Assembly: GCA_022712845.1 (NCBI GenBank) | Contig: JAFLJV010000094.1 | Span: 1 to 6,634 of the forward strand | Source: Sulfurimonas sp. | Lineage (GTDB): Bacteria; Campylobacterota; Campylobacteria; Campylobacterales; Sulfurimonadaceae | DNA: 6,634 nucleotides | Reading direction: 5' to 3' | Shown here: in pieces, positions 6,594-6,634 of the stretch | How positions within the stretch are numbered: the first letter of the stretch is position 1 | How the letters are laid out: the number at the start of each line of letters is the position of its first letter | Notes under the pieces: model-generated | What the model saw: the letters and a program-made list of their open reading frames with translations, nothing else | Databases searched by the model: none | What the model was told of the DNA's origin: nothing | Made by a program: the position numbers and the translations under genes

Positions 6594-6634
6594 CATTTGA
6601 TTATCCTGATAACCTAAACAATCAACAGCCTTAT
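6527..6634 (-). mobile_element. Possible insertion sequence end, IS3/IS481-like (partial, runs off right edge)
   Basis: Base composition changes abruptly at about 6527: GC rises to 37% and C outnumbers G about four to one (32 to 8) on the plus strand. The stretch begins TGTCCTCCTATGTCAAGACC, and TG is a usual outer dinucleotide for IS3-type elements. About 50 bases inside, the minus strand carries what looks like a transposase C-terminus, the usual distance from an element end. The other end, the full transposase and any target duplication lie outside the window, so the boundary and family are tentative. Confidence 0.42.
6576..6634 (-). CDS. Probable transposase C-terminal fragment (last 18 codons)
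   Basis: The minus-strand frame reads KAVDCLGYQDNQMLQMVS and then stops at TAG (6578-6576). The shape resembles the tail of integrase-core (DDE) transposases, which typically end in an RPH-KAL/KAV, short linker, Y-x-TP-type segment; the codon before K ends in AT, compatible with histidine. Only the tail is visible, the usual TP is not present (QDN instead), and the match is by eye, so the gene could also be degenerate. Confidence 0.35.
   Translation of the reverse strand, partial: KAVDCLGYQDNQMLQMVS

Noticed and set aside
1..6634. CRISPR array, tRNA or rRNA genes, riboswitch
   Set aside because: No regularly spaced direct repeats or RNA-gene-like sequence were seen, and the few intergenic gaps (95 and 117 bases, plus the right edge) are too short and simple.

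Overview
The window is AT-rich and looks like chromosomal DNA of a Campylobacterota member (a Sulfurimonas- or Arcobacter-like epsilonproteobacterium). This is inferred from the low GC, the AT-rich promoters with extended -10 boxes and no recognisable -35, the Helicobacter-type cysteine-paired Sel1 repeat protein, and the compact tail-to-tail gene packing. The genus cannot be fixed from the sequence alone.

Layout. (1) 1-1774, minus strand: the N-terminal 591 residues of a cytoplasmic molybdopterin nitrate reductase of the assimilatory NasA/NarB type; its C-terminus lies beyond the left edge. (2) 1775-1869: a 95-bp divergent promoter region in which two oppositely facing extended -10 boxes overlap inside one perfect inverted repeat. 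(3) 1870-2361, plus strand: a secreted Sel1-like (Hcp-like) protein with four CX7C pairs about 36 residues apart. (4) 2362-5957, minus strand: a tight operon hypE-hypA-hypF for [NiFe]-hydrogenase maturation. hypE and hypA overlap by one base, hypA and hypF are 3 bases apart, and the hypF stop codon directly abuts the stop codon of the Sel1 gene. (5) 5958-6074: a second divergent promoter region. (6) 6075 to about 6526, plus strand: an unrecognised, very AT-rich (about 20% GC in its first half) membrane-anchored protein starting at TTG. (7) About 6527-6634: DNA of different composition that looks like the end of an insertion sequence cutting into that gene, with the last codons of a probable transposase on the minus strand.

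How the genes work together. HypF makes the cyanide ligand precursor from carbamoyl phosphate and passes the carbamoyl group to the C-terminal cysteine of HypE, which dehydrates it to a thiocyanate. HypA delivers nickel. HypB, HypC, HypD and the hydrogenase itself are not in this window, and hypE has its own promoter, so the remaining genes must be encoded elsewhere. The nitrate reductase and the Sel1 protein have no evident functional link to the Hyp proteins.

Most of the window is ordinary housekeeping and accessory metabolism. I do not see a clear undescribed system. The points most worth a second look are the right-hand edge (unknown membrane protein apparently interrupted by a mobile element), the palindromic divergent promoter, and the split hyp set.
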